64,000 bases of DNA from Selaginella moellendorffii (taxonomy: Eukaryota > Streptophyta > Lycopodiopsida > Selaginellales > Selaginellaceae). The stretch is from the NCBI RefSeq assembly GCF_000143415.4, contig NW_003314285.1, forward strand, positions 1-64,000, written 5' to 3'. Shown piece by piece: positions 1-11,789 of this stretch. Numbering within the stretch: position 1 is the stretch's first letter; each line of letters starts with the position of its first letter. A program made the position numbers and the translations under genes. Below the pieces are notes generated by a model. The model was not told the DNA's origin, searched no databases, and worked only from the letters and a program-made list of their open reading frames with translations.

Positions 1-38
1 CAGAGATGCTCATGATCCTGTTTACATGAAGTTCTCAA

Positions 39-320
39 ATGGGTGCTGATAATCGATTCAAAGCACTCTCCAAGAGCTCGAGCACGAAAAAAATACCTGA
101 ATTGCTCATCAGCAGTGGAGCTCATGTTCTTGCTGCCAATGTGAGGGAAAGTTACGACGAATCCCATGGAGGCGAGCTTGCGGCAGAGAAGTATCATCGG
201 GTTTATGTGACCCTGCGTGGGAAATGGAAACGCAAGAACGTGAGGCGGCTGGGAATCCATGGACGCTTCCTCGATCTACCTTACCCAAATACTTTGTTAC
301 AGAAAAAACAATTGGTTATT
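39..320 (-). pseudogene. UGT N-terminal remnant
   Basis: Decayed first exon of a family-1 UDP-glycosyltransferase. The + strand here aligns in the same orientation with the first exon of the full-length UGT at 15247-15431. Shared stretches cover the segment encoding the end of the N-terminal Rossmann beta1-alpha1 region (gaatcccat..gcgagcttgcggca and gtatcatcgg..ttatgtgacc). Frame-breaking changes remove any usable reading frame and no other UGT exon adjoins it. It marks another UGT copy of a tandem array that continues off the left edge. Identification by similarity to the intact copy is firm; the exact ends are not. Confidence 0.7.
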
Positions 321-367
321 ATATAGTCTATAGTGGTTACGACATGAGTTCGAATCTCGGTGGGACC
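321..367 (+). other. tRNA-Gln-like relic lacking the anticodon arm
   Basis: The segment reads like the D-arm of a plant tRNA (tagtctatagtggttacgaca) joined directly to a T-arm and acceptor end (gagttcgaatctcgg, then tgggacc). It keeps box-A-like and box-B-like sequences (gttcgaatc) but has no anticodon arm and no matching 5' acceptor strand, so it cannot be a functional tRNA. It could be a deleted tRNA gene or a piece of a tRNA-derived SINE. It sits at the border of an inverted segment in the neighbouring SABATH pseudogene. Confidence 0.5.
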
Positions 368-394
368 TCGAAATCGTCACTTTCGTTTTAGGAT

Positions 395-620
395 GAAACC
401 GGGGAATCATTCGCGATCCTCACACTCGAGCAGGGCAAGTGTTTGGTTCCAACAATATCCAACCTCCAAAGCTATGCTGCAGCTGAAGTTTCCTTCTGCA
501 AGAACATTACCAAGGGATCCATCTCCCGGCATCTCAGAAACAATGGCGACCTGGTAAACAAGTTCTACGAGCGACTTTATGTGAGATTCATCCCGGGGAA
601 TCCATCTGACCTCCCACCTC
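395..620 (+). pseudogene. SABATH methyltransferase C-terminal segment, inverted
   Basis: On the + strand this encodes a SABATH C-terminal stretch (residues read as ESFAILTLEQGKC, then SLQSY-like AAEVSFCKNIT and SISRHLRNNGDLVN). The same protein segment lies on the minus strand in the second copy at 12841-13030, and the rest of this copy (641-1348) is also on the minus strand. The segment has therefore been flipped in place. No start codon or upstream exon exists on this strand, so it is not expressible as an enzyme. Confidence 0.7.
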
Positions 621-640
621 ATGTTAATCATTCAATGGCA

Positions 641-1348
641 TTAGCGGGCATTTGCTTTTACCACCTCGTCAATGGTCCTGAACAACCAAGGCATGCAGAA
701 CGTAGCATGAGTTTCGCGATCAGAGAGTTCCTCCAGGAACAATCTCTTGTGCTCTGCAGGATAAGAACCGGCAAAGATCCTCATGAGCTTGCACCACAAA
801 GGCTTCATTCCTCGCCGTGAATGGACCACACCGATCACCCACGTTCCTCTCCAGAGCCTGAAGAGAAGAACAAAATGCCCATAGAAGGAAGAACTAAATC
901 GAAGGAATGAGCTTGAATCCAGTCTCACCTTGGACAGCCAATGCAACGATATGTTACATAATACAATGTGGAGGCTGGAGCTGGGAAAGAGACGCTCGTA
1001 AAAGGATCCAGAGACAGCGGCAGTGAAGCATTGCAGCGATGGCGATGACTGTTCTAGCTACTGGAACAGCGTGTTGAAGTCATTGGAGCTCAAGTCTGAG
1101 AAGAACGCTTGGATCTCCGGCTCCATTGCTGAGCATGCTCGAATTGCCTCGCCACAAGCCCCACTGCACGGATTGTGTTTGTAGCCAGACACACATCCCA
1201 GATCGGCTATGCGGACCGGGCTCGTTTCGTCATAGCCAAAGTCACTTGCTGCTATCACATTCTTGAGAGCTGGAGCGATGAGCGAGAAACCCACCGCTTG
1301 CTTGGCGGAGTTTCGAGTGTAGCTATTGATTCCCACTCCGCCCAGCAT
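641..1348 (-). pseudogene. SABATH methyltransferase pseudogene, copy A
   Basis: Remains of a SAM-dependent carboxyl methyltransferase of the SABATH family (salicylate/benzoate/IAA-type). The N-terminal part, read from 1348 downwards, shows the family signature: MLGGVGINSYTRNSAKQ, the SAM-binding motif near IADLGCVSGY, and EPEIQAFFSDLSSNDFNTLF. The following middle part (near [19 protein letters not shown]) lies in other frames, the Gly-Pro-Asn of the SAM motif has become GYKHNP, and the C-terminal exon is inverted next door. Closely related to copy B at 12841-13751, which carries a different deletion, so both decayed independently after duplication. Confidence 0.75.
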
Positions 1349-1479
1349 TCTAACTCGCCAGAAGAATGTCCCTAGCTTATAGATCCCGTAAGAGCAAGGT
1401 CGAATGAAGAAGGACTAGTCCACAGTCCTTCGTTCTAATTTCGGCGAAATCTACCAAACTCGCATCTAAGTTGGTAGGA

Positions 1480-1860
1480 ATCTCGAAACCAACAATCAAC
1501 ATAGATATAACTATATCACAGTGATGATGCTTTGGCAAAGTTGACGACAAACCATTTAGCTGGACGTTTCCTTTGGCTGCATGGCGCAGCTCCTTGGGCT
1601 CCATGTCCTCCTTGATACGAACTCCGACTTTGCGGGTGTCCACCACCCACGCGGTGTTGAAAAATTGCTCGGCCCAGCAAGGCAAGCACAGCATGGGAAC
1701 TCCAGTGAACACGGACTCAAGTGCCGAGTTCCATCTGCAATGCGAGAGCAAAGCACAAACAGATTCATGCTTCAGCAATGAAAAGCTTTCAAACCATGGA
1801 GAATTATTCATAAGAGATAATCAGCCCCTTCTCATTCTGGCTTGTCACTGGAGATCGACC
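1480..1860 (-). pseudogene. UGT C-terminal pseudogene fragment
   Basis: Minus-strand translation shows most of a plant UGT PSPG box: LKHESVCALLSHCRWNS, then ALESVFTGVPMLCLPC and AEQFFNTAWVVDT. The invariant HCGW is changed to HCRW. About 33 residues present in the full-length UGT (13881-15431) are missing between KED and KELRHAAK. At about 1830-1860 the homology jumps from the third exon to second-exon sequence (tgtcactggaga), showing a large internal deletion. Beyond 1870 the sequence becomes AT-rich repeat. This copy retains the GVPM segment that the full-length gene lacks. Confidence 0.75.
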
Positions 1861-2136
1861 CACAAAATGAGAGGTTTTAGAGAATATTCGCAAGTATTCG
1901 TGATATTGTAGGAATATACTTAGAACAAAATCTATTTTAGATACATAGATTTATAAAGCTTTTAAGAATCTGTAGAGAAAGTTGCTTGTACATTAAATCT
2001 GGATAAGTAATTCATTCAAGCAGGTAAGTTTATTGTTGATGGAGATTGAAGAGTATGAACAATAAGTAATCTAAGTATGTATAGGCATTCCATAGTTTCT
2101 CACAATCCAAACACATGAGAGCACTGGCATTCAAAA

Positions 2137-2460
2137 TAAGTTGCTACGTGTTGCATGTAATAATGCTTAGTTTGTTTAATAGTAGTGTTATTCTTACTTA
2201 TTAATTCAATTTATTAAATAAAATTTATAATTGTAAGCATGTTTGTAATTTATAAACACAAGATGATAGAATAAAAAATAATATACTAGAAGGGGCTTAA
2301 GAAATTTTATATATTTAAACATGTTTATAAATTATAAATTATAAATACAAGATTAATCTAAATGAATAATAACTGTTAGATGATAGAATATCTTAAATAT
2401 CCAAGCATACTCTAAGTATATCCACTACCCTACAGGTTTGCTCAAGCAAACCAAAACCAA
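2137..2460 (+). repeat. Dispersed AT-rich repeat, copy 1
   Basis: Shares long collinear similarity with 29636-29915: ttgctac.tgttgcat, tgttattcttacttatta, aagcatgttt, acaaatataagattaatctaaatgaat-like stretches and a terminal tatatccac. A shorter, more diverged relative is at 28930-29066. The copies differ by small indels and transitions. No coding capacity is seen; the family is unclassified. Confidence 0.6.
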
Positions 2461-2899
2461 AAGCTTTAATAATCTAAAAACAAAAAATACATTAGGAGAA
2501 TTGTTTAATACTCTTGGAAAATAGAAAACCATTTGGTGAAATGTGTATATACATTCCCCAATGTCCCTAGGGATTAATAAAAAAATTGGGTATGCTACCC
2601 TCCTTGTAAAATTACACTAGTGATATATCCTCGTGCTAGGGATATGGATCTGCACACAGTGTGGTGTCAACAATCACAACCTCTCCTTCTTGGCAGAAAT
2701 CACACCTTATTTGCTAACTTGAGGATCCCATCCAAGGTCATTAGATCCCTCTGCAAGCGAGCCATGCTCTACCACTCCACAAGCCACCTTTGGTAGAAAA
2801 CTAGTTAGCAATATTCCCCAACTTTATCTAAAACCATCTTTAGGCCTCAATGGTCCTCATGCTGCACTGGCAAGGCTAATGACAGTTCTCTTCACTCCT

Positions 2900-2953
2900 T
2901 GTGGTGGGTACAGACCACCACATAGGGATTTGCTGCCACAAGCAAATCCCTAT
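2900..2953. repeat. Two adjacent perfect hairpins
   Basis: The first hairpin has an 8-bp arm (tgtggtgg, 2900-2907; complement 2915-2922) with a 7-nt loop. The second starts where the first ends and has a 13-bp perfect arm (atagggatttgct, 2922-2934; complement 2941-2953) with a 6-nt loop. They could be the end of a transposable element or a remnant of a small palindromic element; no gene is near. Confidence 0.6.
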
Positions 2954-3791
2954 AGCATCATGTTTTTTTTTCTTAATTTTTTGTTTGATTAGGTATTCCT
3001 AGAATAATTTCTTAGAATTTCATAAAATTTCTCTAACTAACACCATTAGCCCCCACAAAACAACTGCCTCAATTAAGTAAGCTAAGGATTTGTTTGATGC
3101 ATATCTAAATGGGACTTAACCTGCTAATATGCCAGTTTACCTTTTATGTAATGCCCAAGAAGGATCTAATAAAATGTAATGCTAGATGGTTCTCAAAGAA
3201 TGGTTATTATGAATCATTTCAACTAATTCTAGCTTGAGGTAGTGATCCCAAATGAGATCTCCTTCCTTTGGGACTATGGCTGATGACATCCTTAAGTATT
3301 TGATACCATTCTTCAAAGTAGAGAAACTGATATGAAATATGTAATTCTTGCTGGGTATAGTGATTTCAAATTGCTCAATGTTTCAAAGCTAAGATATGGA
3401 AGAGTAGCCATTGAGAATCTTATACACAGTAGGTAGCCTATTATGTTTCAAACCTTTATGATTCTCTATTCTTATAGTGAGAAATCTTTGTTAAACATAG
3501 TTGTGATTTAATGGTGGATTGGATGCTTGATTTTGTTTTATTAATAAAGGGCTATAAAGAAAACCAAGCATTATTTCTAAGCATAACATATTATTATTTT
3601 CTAAACTTGTAGTGAAAATTATATATTTATATTATTTATATAATATTAGTAAATAAATACAAATGTTAGGATACCCTGCCAGAAAATGGAAGTGTATACA
3701 CTCTCTAAACATTACAATTAAACCCCTAAATTACATTTTTGTGTCTCTCAATTTATATAGCCTTGGTATCTAAAGTTAATATAGCTCAACT

Positions 3792-4105
3792 TTATATAGC
3801 TTTATATGTCATGAGCTTATATGGTTGCAAAGCTTCGAAAGGAAATATAAGCTGGATGTTTGTTTGTCCAGCCACTCCAAACAGCCCATATCCTTTATCT
3901 ATAAAGATATGTTCAATTTGTGTTTCATCTTGTAGTGCAAAGGCCCAATCACGATACAATTTGGATTCACGTATTGGACAGCATCCAAGGCCATATTTTT
4001 GGAAGGAATTCACAAATACCCAAAAGTCACATGTCATCCTTTCAAAGTGTTGCCTGTGTCCTCATACTGTAGTGTGACTTGTGGGAAAAGAAGAAAGCCT
4101 GGACA
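3792..4105 (-). pseudogene. AT-decayed UGT middle fragment
   Basis: Aligns in the same orientation with 14490-14800 inside exon 3 of the full-length UGT. The minus-strand translation keeps FWVFVNSFQ, PIRESKLYRDWAFAL and a later segment matching SFGSVA-side sequence. Differences are mostly C-to-T and G-to-A, including loss of nearly every CpG of the intact gene. It is an island of former gene sequence inside repeat DNA, with no adjoining UGT exons. Confidence 0.75.
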
Positions 4106-4396
4106 TAAAAACTATTATATTTATCATATGATTTTATTTTAAAACACTATCATAAACATAAGCTTGGCTTTTGATATTCAAGGTATTTAATTATATGTCA
4201 ATTTCTTACTATATATTACACTGCTGATTTGTGTATAATTTGATAAGTGGTACAGGATATAGAATATGCTTAAATATTCTATCATCCTATCTTTATAAAT
4301 GATAAAAAATTAGCTTAAATTTTTGGAATCATTAACTTCTTTTTATTTTATTTTTTCAGAAGTGTATTCATTTTAAACCTTCTATAATTTTAAACC

Positions 4397-4400
<4 letters not shown>

Positions 4401-4476
<76 letters not shown>
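4401..4476. repeat. (GA)38 microsatellite
   Basis: Uninterrupted GA dinucleotide tract of 76 bp inside AT-rich DNA. It lies about 300 bp from the decayed UGT fragment. Confidence 0.95.
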
Positions 4477-4480
<4 letters not shown>

Positions 4481-5599
4481 TATTGTCAAAGGTATCAAAA
4501 ACTTTTATACCATCATTTCAATCTAGTGTCTACTTCCTTGAGTAGCATAAAGCTCAACTACTAGCCTGCAAAAAAGAAAAAAGAAGGATAGTTAAGTTAT
4601 GCCAAAATTGAATAAGTCATTAAAACTTCTTTAAGATCTATAAATGCCTATTTGCAATCTTTAAACTAGATGAAAGATAATATTGATGATTTCAATAATG
4701 CTCACAATAATGTAATACAATAAAAAAAATGATTAACAAAATGACTAATATGTTACACTTTGCCAAGGAAGTATTGCATATCTTTTACACACTTTAGATT
4801 AAAACAACCCCAAAGCTATTAAAATCAATTTGCAAGCTAACTTTTCATAGTCAATTTAACACTTTATGGACATTATGGATATGCTCCTTTCATGTCCCCT
4901 CTGAATGGATCAAAATATCATTAATAAAGTTAGTAATCACTTTTGGTATATCACAAATCATGATCTACTAGAAAGCCACTAAAGCAATGTTCAAACTGAT
5001 TGATATCACCAAGAATTTATATAATGGCTATGGCTATATAATTAGTAGTATTTGTTACTATATTTTACTTTTTAGTTTGACTTAGAAAAAATATAGGGCG
5101 ATATTCAAGTATACTATAGAATATACCTCAATTTAATGATAATTTTACTTCTCTATTCTTCTTATTATCACTAATATTAAACACTATGTAAGTGGAGATA
5201 GCAAAAGAAATTTACACATATAATAACAATCCCAATGAGCCTTAAGATTGTGAAGAAATCAAGCTCTAATCCATTACACCTAAACCTCCAAAACCAAAGA
5301 CTCATTTGTGTTGATAGAAAGGAAATACAAACTATAAGTTTTGGCTGGATAAGAGTGCAAAAACCTTTAGTGGTGGTGTGGTGGTTGTTGCTATGGATCA
5401 TGCTTTTCTCACCAAGCCAGCCACTCCATTCTCACTTGAACTAGAATTTTTTTACCTCAATTCAAGTTATAAAATTTTAATCTAGTGAAAGGAAACAAAT
5501 GGAGAAGTGAACAAGGTGTAGGGTTGGTGTAAAGTGTCTTGCTTGGAAGATTGTCAATGATAGGCATTTACAATATTGAGTATAAATTAGGAAAGTAAG

Positions 5600-7440
5600 T
5601 CATTTAAAAAGATATCTATACTTGACTTTTTATTATGCATATGGATGCTTTCAATATTGGTATTAGAGGTGTGTTGATGCAAAAAAGAACAAATGTGTAT
5701 AGTCAATATCATCTCATTACATATATCAATCATATATGACAACTAGCAAAGGTGAAATACTCTACAATAGAGAAGTGTTTAGCTATGTGGCTCTCATATT
5801 TTGCAAAAGGGTGATCATATTACAATTACTTCATTATTAAAGTGGAAAAATTTAGTTGGTTGTATTGTTTGATGGGCTTTAAAATTTTAGATATATAACT
5901 TTGAGGTTGTTTATCACTTAAAAAGTTTTATAGTTAATGTTAATACCCTTTCTTAAGCTCCTTTTTCTTCTTTACTCTCTTATTATATCCTTGACAAGTT
6001 TGTTATTTCAGCATTAATAAATTTTTTGGACAAAGATTCCATATCATTGGCAGTTATACTTGATGTGAAATATCCATAAGGCGCAAAATTAAATTTATCT
6101 TCTCATATTAAGTTTTGTGAGGCTAAAAATTTGAGCCATAGATTCAAAAACTTTGTGATAAGTTTGAGAATTTTACATCACTTATTAATGATTTGCCCTC
6201 CTATCATTTATATTTTTAATATTACCTTGAGGATTACCTTTTTTACTTTGTGAGAATTGATTTTAATAACCATTTACAACTGGTGGTGCCTTTGACATTT
6301 ATTCTATGCTTTCTCCATATTTACCATGACTCTCCTTTTCTAGGTAGGTATATGAGACATTGTTATATGACAGAGAAGCTCTATAAGTCCAGAAATATGA
6401 CATGATATCATTTAGTACGTGCATAGTTGTGTATGATGCAAAAACATATAATACATTGCCCTTGTATTATAAAAGGATAGTTAGAGTTAATTGCAAATTC
6501 CTATTTATTTATATTAGTAGTATTTAAAGTGAAATAGCTTTTTCCATGCTTGGCTACTGGTAAGAGGACATTATTATTGCTTTCAATTACTTAACTTGTT
6601 AAGTGGAAATAAATGCTCTTGCTAGTGTATTTGCAACTGTTATTAAATATTTTCTTCTCAATTAAGTGGTATTCTAATATTCTTGTCTAGAATGGATTCA
6701 CTTAGACAATAGTCCTATATTTATGGTTGAGGTATTTCATATTTTGATATCTCAATTAGGAATATGCCACATTTTCACAAGTGTTTATCATCCATATGTA
6801 GATGGTTTGGTTGAACGGCTCATTTTATCTTTTATGGGGATGATCACAAAGTATATATTCAACATTTAGATTATAATGATTATTTACCAACTTTTTAGTA
6901 TGCATATGTTATAGGGTGTAGAATTTTATTAATGCTTCACGATATAAATTCATGATCTTATATTGTCAATGGAGTTGAGTTTATTTTTGTGATTGCTATG
7001 AGTTGTTGATACTAGGTCAATAGCCCATTAACAAGAGAACCTTAATTACATTCCATCCTCTCGAGTGGAGGGGATGATATGAGTTATATGCTATTATTAG
7101 TATAATGGGACTTTAATAGTCGTTAGATTGGTTTTAATCTAAACCACTTATATAAATTAGGGTTTTAGACTAATTTAATATATCATACACTCACATTAAT
7201 AAAAATTAAGGAATATTCTTATTAGGATCTCTAGCTAATAGTTTTGGGATATTTGGGGTTAAACTTCATTAGATTTGAATAATACTAGACTATATCACCT
7301 TTTGAGTGTAAATTCTTGAATTTTGTTGCTTATAATTCACCACGCTTCCCTGTAAATTCACGCCCTCGTGAATAGAAGCTGAAAGCCATAGCTCTTTTAA
7401 AATCCTCGCTCTCTTGACACCCTATCACTTAAGTCGAGCC
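5600..7440 (+). mobile_element. Ty3/gypsy retrotransposon remnant (RNase H-integrase-LTR)
   Basis: Broken frames show Ty3/gypsy pol. RNase H is marked by DAFNIGIRGVLMQ at about 5644 and YSTIEKCLAMWL at 5758-5793. The integrase core is marked by DNSPIF at about 6705 and TSVYHPYVDGLVERL at about 6776-6820. A purine-rich tract (gtggagggga, about 7065-7074) is followed by a TG-starting sequence (tgatatgagttatatg) that looks like the start of a 3' LTR. Stops and indels are numerous and no 5' LTR, gag or protease was recognised. The copy is old and inactive. Confidence 0.75.
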
Positions 7441-8850
7441 TAACTGGAAGCAAATTAAACTTACCAAATGTCAATCTGAATATGTGATATGATTCCCTTA
7501 GCCAACTAATAGAGTCAAACCCAAAACCACTCTGATAAGGACACTTAACCAAGACACTTAACCAATTTGAAAATAGGGTGCAGTCTAGATCTTTTTTCTT
7601 TATATCTGAACCCTTGGCTTTGGTTGCTTATATTGGGAAGTCTAAATTTAAGAGCCTACACTAGTACTTAGAAGTAAGACCTAACTTGGTGAACCAACAA
7701 CTTTTTTTTAAATAATCTAGAATCGATAGTATGAGAAAGAGAGTATATATATGGGATAAAAAAAAACTCCTATTAAGCTTTATTACAAAGACAAATTTCA
7801 TATGCTTAAGGTTAGATAACACCTTTCTTTAATATCTTATTAATATTTACATATAAGATTTTGATCTCCTTTGACAACCAATGATAAACATCCCTAGTTG
7901 GAATAAATGATACATTGTAATCTTTGCATTAGAAAATATATATATTAAAAAGTAATAGAAAGATAAAAGTGATAGAAGTAAAGATAGAAACAAAGGGATG
8001 AGGTGGAATAAAATTGAAAAAAAAATATTAAAATGAGAAATATGAGACAAAGGGGAGAAGCTTCAAAATTATACTTAGTATGATTGTATTGCAATCAATC
8101 AAGCTTGACTCAACATGATTGAAGATTAAGATTGACACTACCTATATACATAGATAAATCCACCTTATCCCTATGTATGACTATTGCTATAGAGAATAGA
8201 GACTAGCTTTACCGCACAACACAAATATAAATGGCAATATATTGAACAATATAAGATAAATTAACCAACATAAAAAGGATAATATATAACCTTTTTATTA
8301 TAAAACGAGCTTGGAAAATAAAAATTTGATGGACTAATGCCAACTAAACCCTTTGATAGTACTTACGAAGGAAGGACAAAGGAGAAGGGGATGCTAATTT
8401 ATTCATGCAAAGATCTTTTGTAAATAACTAAAGAGAACAATTTGAAAGATAACTTATAAGAGTTTAAATATAAAAGGTAAAGGCTTATAAATAAGTTATC
8501 GGTTAAAAGTTTTGAAATATCGGTTAAAAGTTTTGAGATACTTTGGGGTTAAGTGTCCTTAGGTTTGAATAGTATTGGGCTAAATAACCTCTTAGAAAGT
8601 CCAATTTTAAGAACTTACATTTGGTATTGAAATGGTTGAAGGTGTGAACTTGTAAGATGGTGGATTGTAAACAACCAAAAGAATAACTCAAAAGACAATT
8701 TATAAGGGTTCAAATATAGAGGAAAAGGGTTTATGAATAACATTTTTTAATTAATTAAAAGGGTTTTAAGCATACTTGAGTTTAAATAATACTAAGTTGG
8801 ATGATCTCCTAGGAAGTCCTAATTTCAGGAGCTTACACCCTCTACTACTA
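7230..8850 (+). repeat. Three related direct repeats
   Basis: A segment around agttttgggatatttggggtt (about 7230-7320) recurs at about 8400-8620 and again, further diverged, at about 8670-8850. The last two are near-tandem, sharing acaattt..taagagtttaaatata and the nearby ggtttgaata.tatt..gctaaataacctc.tagaaagtcc stretch. Spacing of the last two is about 265 bp. The first copy is in the putative LTR of the gypsy remnant, so these may be LTR-derived. Confidence 0.5.
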
Positions 8851-8894
8851 CTTGTTTGACTCCTTATTTCTTGGATAAATCTCTATATAAACAT

Positions 8895-9000
8895 TAGCCC
8901 AAGTTTTATACTATGCCAACTGATAGAGTACCTATATCCTTATTAGGCCATTAGTATACTAAAATAATGTTAAACTTTATTTGGCTCTATATATATGTGG
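8895..9000 (+). repeat. Fragment of the H repeat (third copy)
   Basis: Similar to the repeat that hosts the two solo LTRs near the right end (compare 61035-61130): taagccaagtt-like, then gtggagtacccatatcct, taggccactggtatgctgaa and gctaaac. Here the same landmarks read gagtacctatatcctta, taggccattagtatactaaa and gttaaac. The substitutions are mainly transitions. It shows that the family is dispersed across the window. Confidence 0.5.
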
Positions 9001-9444
9001 CCAACCTCATTGAAGTCCACCCCACTCAAAAACTCATTTATAATATCTACATGCCCAATAGTGAATATTATAGCCATAACCATATCCTTGTCCTTGCCTA
9101 CCTCCAAATATTAAGACTTTACATGGAGTAGTAAAACATCATTTTCTAAGATATACCAAGAACAACTTGAAGTACATATAGCTATAAGTGGGAAATATGA
9201 TATCTTATAGTAAGTATTGTGTTAACTGAAGAGTATAGATATTCAAAGGTGGCTATGGCAACTACATACACAAAACCCATAAAAATCTTGTAAAAGTGTT
9301 GGATACAACATATCTAACTTGATTACTCAGTTTTTCACAAAGCAAAAAGTTCTAAAAATGAACATCATATTGTATAATTGACTTAGATAACCTTTGATAG
9401 AGAGATGATGCAATTGTTAAAAGGTATTATCACAATTGTTAACT

Positions 9445-9745
9445 GTAGCGCACCTTATCTCTCTCCCCTTAAGCCAATTGGAAAAGAGGCAATTGCTTGA
9501 CACCTTCATTTCTGCACTGAATCTACTAATCCTTCCATTATGTAAACCAGCTATTCCATGTGATGTCTAATACGTACGATTTTCAAATTTAGGGGTAGGA
9601 ATATACCTTGCTTAAGGGTATATTATATTTTAGGTAGCCACTAATCAATGGGAATTGAATACGTGCCATTTGCTCTGATATTAACTGTAGCGCATTTTAT
9701 TTCTCTCCTTTTAAACCAACTGGAAAAGGGGCAATTGCTTGATGA
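9445..9745 (+). repeat. Direct repeat pair containing tgtagcgca
   Basis: A roughly 65-bp unit beginning ttaactgtagcgca and ending caattgcttga occurs at about 9445-9510 and 9681-9745, about 236 bp apart. The intervening sequence is unrelated AT-rich DNA. The nonamer is the complement of the end of the H repeat (gcgctaca at about 61450), so these may be ends of related elements. Confidence 0.5.
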
Positions 9746-11789
9746 GAGAGCCCTTAGTGGCTATTTTATCCCTATTTATCCCCTAAGGTTCCAAGGATCC
9801 ACAGTGACAGTATATCCAAATCTCATCCCATGATCACATGCACTACACTTGTTAACATATCTAAATAAATGCTTGATAACATTTAGGCGAAAGCTCCAAT
9901 CCATACAAGTGGCTACACTCAAGCTATTGTAATATTGCAATATTATCCCTTGGGAAACTGTGGGAAACTCATAAACACCAAATATCATCTCAAGAATAAT
10001 AAATGATAATTACTATAAAGTGATTGAATCAATAGTACATAATATTTCTAGGATTTTTAGGGAAGAAATCTAATTAAATGCTAGGATTGGTAATAAGAGC
10101 AACAAAAGTTGCCACTATCAATTGAGTTTGATTATTCAATTAAAACTATATAACATCAAATAATTACACCAATTGCTACTCTAGAGTCAAAAAAGAAGGA
10201 GGCTAGTACAAAAGAAGAGTATACTACTCTACCATCAAGATAAAAAAATATAAATAGAGAAATAAAAGAAAAGAAATAGAAGACTTATAAGGACAAAAGA
10301 GATTTAGATAATGCAAAAGCTACATCTAAACCAAAAGCACTAAGCTAAACACTCATCAAAAATAATTAAATTTGCCCTTAAACTCCACCAATATGAGTGT
10401 ATAGAATATAAAAATATGCATATTTGATTAGCCCCAAAACCCTCACTTTTATACAAGAGTGAGTGATATGGATTGAAACTTATATGATAGCTATCAAAAT
10501 CCCACTATACTATAATATATATGGCATTATAGCTATATATTTAAACCTTATAATTATGGAATAGATGAAATGCCATGTATAATGGATCACATTTTAATTC
10601 AAGGCATTTGTCCTTTATCAACTCTTATAGATAATATTTATAAGTTGAGAGTTCCCAATTAATATGTCATGGGTATGTGGTATTACATAAGAACCCAAAT
10701 TGGCCATACCAAAAGGTTGTTCCTTAATGTATTGAAATCTTGAAAAACATGGTAAAATAAGAATTGTTTTTTATCCCACTAAAGAATTTCTCCTAATGGG
10801 TATAGAAAACTGAAAAAGAAGAATAAGTCTTGGTTCCACGAGACAAGGTCTTGAACTGGCAATAATTTCTCCTATTGGGGAGGATTTTTCTTTTGATAGA
10901 ACTTTTCTTAGGAAGATTTTCTTATGATAGGGCTTTGTTGAGAATATTTGCCTTATGACAATTTTATCTAGCACCCATTGGGACTCTCAAAGTAGTAATT
11001 TTCCTAATGGATTATAATTATTTTGCTAATTGAAAAATGTTGATGATAAAAGTGGTGATTTTTCTGAAAAAAAAATTTCAAAGTTTTTTTCTGATGAGAA
11101 GGCAATTCTTGATAGACAAAATGTCCTTTGGAAAAAATTGTTAAAGTTTTTTACCAACAGAAAGGATGTCTATTAGAAGAGCTTCCCAACACCATATTTT
11201 TCCCAATAAGGAGATTATTCAAGGTAAGTGGAAGTTGTAAAAAATTTAAAATAAAACCATCTACATTTATATAAGTTATAATTAAATTGTGGTTATGGGA
11301 TCAAAACAATTTTTCATAAGGATGGGCTATAAGCTTTAAAGATGCATTTAAAATATCTACTCATGTTCACCAGATGTGAATGCACAGATTAAAGTGTGTT
11401 TTGATTAACACTATAACTTATTTAGGTTGATGAAGGTGTTACAACCTCCAAAGCATCCTACCTCAAAATTTTCATTTGGAGCATGATACTTATTTCATTT
11501 AACAGTGAGATCCAAGTGTATAGCAAAACTACATAGGACTAGTAGGAATAAAGCATCTTCAAGTAGCATAGAGGAATCTCATGCTTGAGAGTATAAAAGG
11601 CAAGAGTTCAAAGTCTAAAGGCAGTTAGACCTCACCCCTTGGACAATTGCAAGCATTGGCTCTTAGATTTCATAAAGAAGGTTTCCTTCCAGAGAGAAGT
11701 GAAGAATCTTTGTGTGGCTCATAATTGGCTATAGCTACATAATGTTCCTGAGATTGTTTGAGTCTATGCAATGTTTTTAGAGTCCTTCC

